21,928 nucleotides of DNA from Microbacteriaceae bacterium (GTDB taxonomy: Bacteria > Actinomycetota > Actinomycetes > Actinomycetales > Microbacteriaceae): assembly GCA_022701925.1 (NCBI GenBank), contig JAKONM010000263.1:1-21928 (forward strand), read 5' to 3'. The notes below the pieces were generated by a model. It was not told the DNA's origin. It ran no database searches and saw only the letters and a list, made by a program, of their open reading frames with translations. The translations under genes and the position numbers were made by a program. Position 1 is the stretch's first letter; each line of letters begins with the position of its first letter. Positions 20,732 to 21,928 of the stretch are shown here, piece by piece.

Positions 20732-21928
20732 GTGCACCTGAAGAGCCTCGTGCTCAAGGGCTTCAAGTCCTTCGCGCAGCCCACGACCTTCGCCTTCGAG
20801 CCGGGCGTCACCTGCATCGTCGGCCCGAACGGCAGCGGCAAGTCCAACGTCGTCGACGCCCTGGCCTGGGTGATGGGGGAGCAGGGCGCCAAGAACCTGC
20901 GCGGCGGCTCGATGGCCGACGTGATCTTCGCCGGCACGGCCACCCGCGGTCCGCTGGGACGCGCCGAGGTGGTGCTGACGATCGACAACGCCGACGGCGC
21001 GCTGCCGATCGACTACCGCGAGGTCGCGATCAGCCGGATGCTGTTCCGGGACGGCCGCAGCGAGTACGCGATCAACGGCGACGCCGTGCGGCTGCTCGAC
21101 GTGCAGGAGCTGCTCTCGGACAGCGGGCTGGGCCGCGAGATGCACGTGATCGTCGGTCAGGGCCGGCTGGACGCGGTGCTGCGGGCCACGGCCGAGGAGC
21201 GGCGCGGCTTCGTCGAGGAGGCGGCGGGCGTGCTGAAGCACCGCCGCCGCCGGGAGCGCACGGTGCGCAAGCTGGAGGCGATGCAGGCCAACCTCACCCG
21301 GCTGACGGACCTCGCGGAGGAGTTGCGCCGGCAGCTGAAGCCCCTGGGCGCGCAGGCGCAGGTGGCGCGCGAGGCGGCGGACGTGCAGGCCGCGGTGCGC
21401 CAGGCGAAGACGCGGCTGCTGGCGCACGACGCCGCCCGGCTCGCCGAGGCCCTGGCGCGGGTGCGGGCCGAGCACGAGCAGGCCGAAGCGGGCCGGCAGG
21501 TCGCCGTCGACGCGGTGCAGGGCCTCGGCGCCCGGGTCGAGCGGCTGGAGGAGCAAGCCGTCGACGCCGACCTGGACGCGGCGCGCCGCGCGGTCGTGCG
21601 GCTGGAGGGCGCGCAGCAGCGCTTCCGCGACCTGGCGCAGACGGCCGCGACGCGGGCCGCCCTGCTGGCGCCGGAGCAGGAGGCGCCCGCGATCGACACG
21701 GGCGCCGCCGAGCGCGCCGCCGCCGAGGGGGTGATCGCCGACGCGGAGCAGCGGGTGGCCGCGGCGGGCCCGCAGCAGCGTGACGCGGAGGCGGCGCTGC
21801 AGCACGCCCGCGCCGCCCTCGACGAGGTCGACCGCGGCATCTCCGCGGCCTCGGCGGCGGCCGGACGCCACGACCGTGCCGTCGCCGAGGCCGCCCGGCG
21901 GGCGGCCTCGGCGGAGAGCCGCGCGCAG
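20732..21928 (+). CDS. smc: Chromosome segregation protein SMC (3' end outside window)
   Basis: ATPase of the SMC-ScpAB condensin, which organises and segregates the chromosome. The 399 codons present cover the N-terminal head half and the first part of the coiled coil. HLKSLVLKGFKSFA is the standard N-terminus and GPNGSGKSN (residues 31-39) is the Walker A motif. The head continues with LAWVMGEQGAKNLRGG, FAGTATR, the DSGLGREMHVIVGQGRLDAVL region around the Q-loop, and FVEEAAGVLKHRRRRE. From about residue 170 the sequence is heptad-like, Ala/Glu/Arg-rich coiled coil and runs off the window. I chose the GTG at 20732 because it gives the standard N-terminus with GGGGAGG upstream; an in-frame GTG 9 nt earlier is possible. 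The gene is often next to mutM or rnc in relatives but is separated here. Confidence 0.96.
   Translation, partial: MHLKSLVLKGFKSFAQPTTFAFEPGVTCIVGPNGSGKSNVVDALAWVMGEQGAKNLRGGSMADVIFAGTATRGPLGRAEVVLTIDNADGALPIDYREVAISRMLFRDGRSEYAINGDAVRLLDVQELLSDSGLGREMHVIVGQGRLDAVLRATAEERRGFVEEAAGVLKHRRRRERTVRKLEAMQANLTRLTDLAEELRRQLKPLGAQAQVAREAADVQAAVRQAKTRLLAHDAARLAEALARVRAEHEQAEAGRQVAVDAVQGLGARVERLEEQAVDADLDAARRAVVRLEGAQQRFRDLAQTAATRAALLAPEQEAPAIDTGAAERAAAEGVIADAEQRVAAAGPQQRDAEAALQHARAALDEVDRGISAASAAAGRHDRAVAEAARRAASAESRAQ

Noticed and set aside
19603..21783. Long open frame overlapping the acyl-CoA dehydrogenase-like gene and smc
   Set aside because: Its translation is low-complexity Arg/Gly/Ala; the other frames encode recognisable proteins through the same DNA.
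1..21928. tRNA, rRNA, CRISPR or mobile elements
   Set aside because: I saw no cloverleaf-like sequence, no regularly spaced repeats, and no transposase, integrase or terminal inverted repeats.

Overview
The window is very G+C-rich (about three quarters by eye), almost fully coding, and looks like a chromosomal segment of an actinobacterium. The L32 sequence, the fused FO synthase and the DUF177-rpmF-rnc-mutM-smc neighbourhood point to Micrococcales, possibly Microbacteriaceae. This placement is inference from gene content and protein style, not a computed phylogeny. I see no tRNA, rRNA, CRISPR array, transposase or phage gene.

Layout. Positions 1-2130 hold the 3' part of a BglX-type GH3 beta-glucosidase gene. 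It converges on a coenzyme F420 block on the minus strand (2260-6283): cofD/fbiA, then a 63-residue membrane protein, then the fused FO synthase fbiC. CofD acts late in F420 synthesis and FbiC builds the deazaflavin chromophore, so the block supplies both ends of the pathway. Next is a GT2 glycosyltransferase gene (6397-7914) converging with a PAPS-type sulfotransferase gene (7930-9111), possibly glycan synthesis and decoration. A class III aminotransferase gene (9255-10565) follows, interrupted by one in-frame TGA, then an esterase D-like serine hydrolase (10610-11389). Positions 11440-13769 are the conserved housekeeping run DUF177-rpmF-rnc-mutM. In this run rnc has no ATG, GTG or TTG start in the expected place, which a single missing base would explain. 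smc, often adjacent to mutM in relatives, begins only at 20732. About 7 kb of accessory genes lies between: a divergent SDR/XRE-MmyB regulator pair with a 21-bp near-perfect palindrome between them, a DUF4287 gene, a DUF1206 membrane protein, an OmpR-type two-component system facing a small secreted duplicated-helix protein across a region with paired CGAAC direct repeats, and an acyl-CoA dehydrogenase-like gene.

Regulation. At least eight genes carry an NANNNT hexamer (mostly TANNNT or CANNNT) ending exactly 6 nt before the start codon, with no separate convincing Shine-Dalgarno sequence. This is the geometry of leaderless transcripts. Other genes (fbiC, the glycosyltransferase, the sulfotransferase, smc) have clear purine-rich ribosome binding sites instead. 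The window therefore seems to mix two modes of translation initiation.

The best candidates for new biology are the two-component system with its secreted repeat protein and direct-repeat operators, the SDR/XRE switch with its palindrome, and the leaderless promoter pattern. The two gene disruptions (rnc start, aminotransferase stop) need checking as possible sequence errors first.
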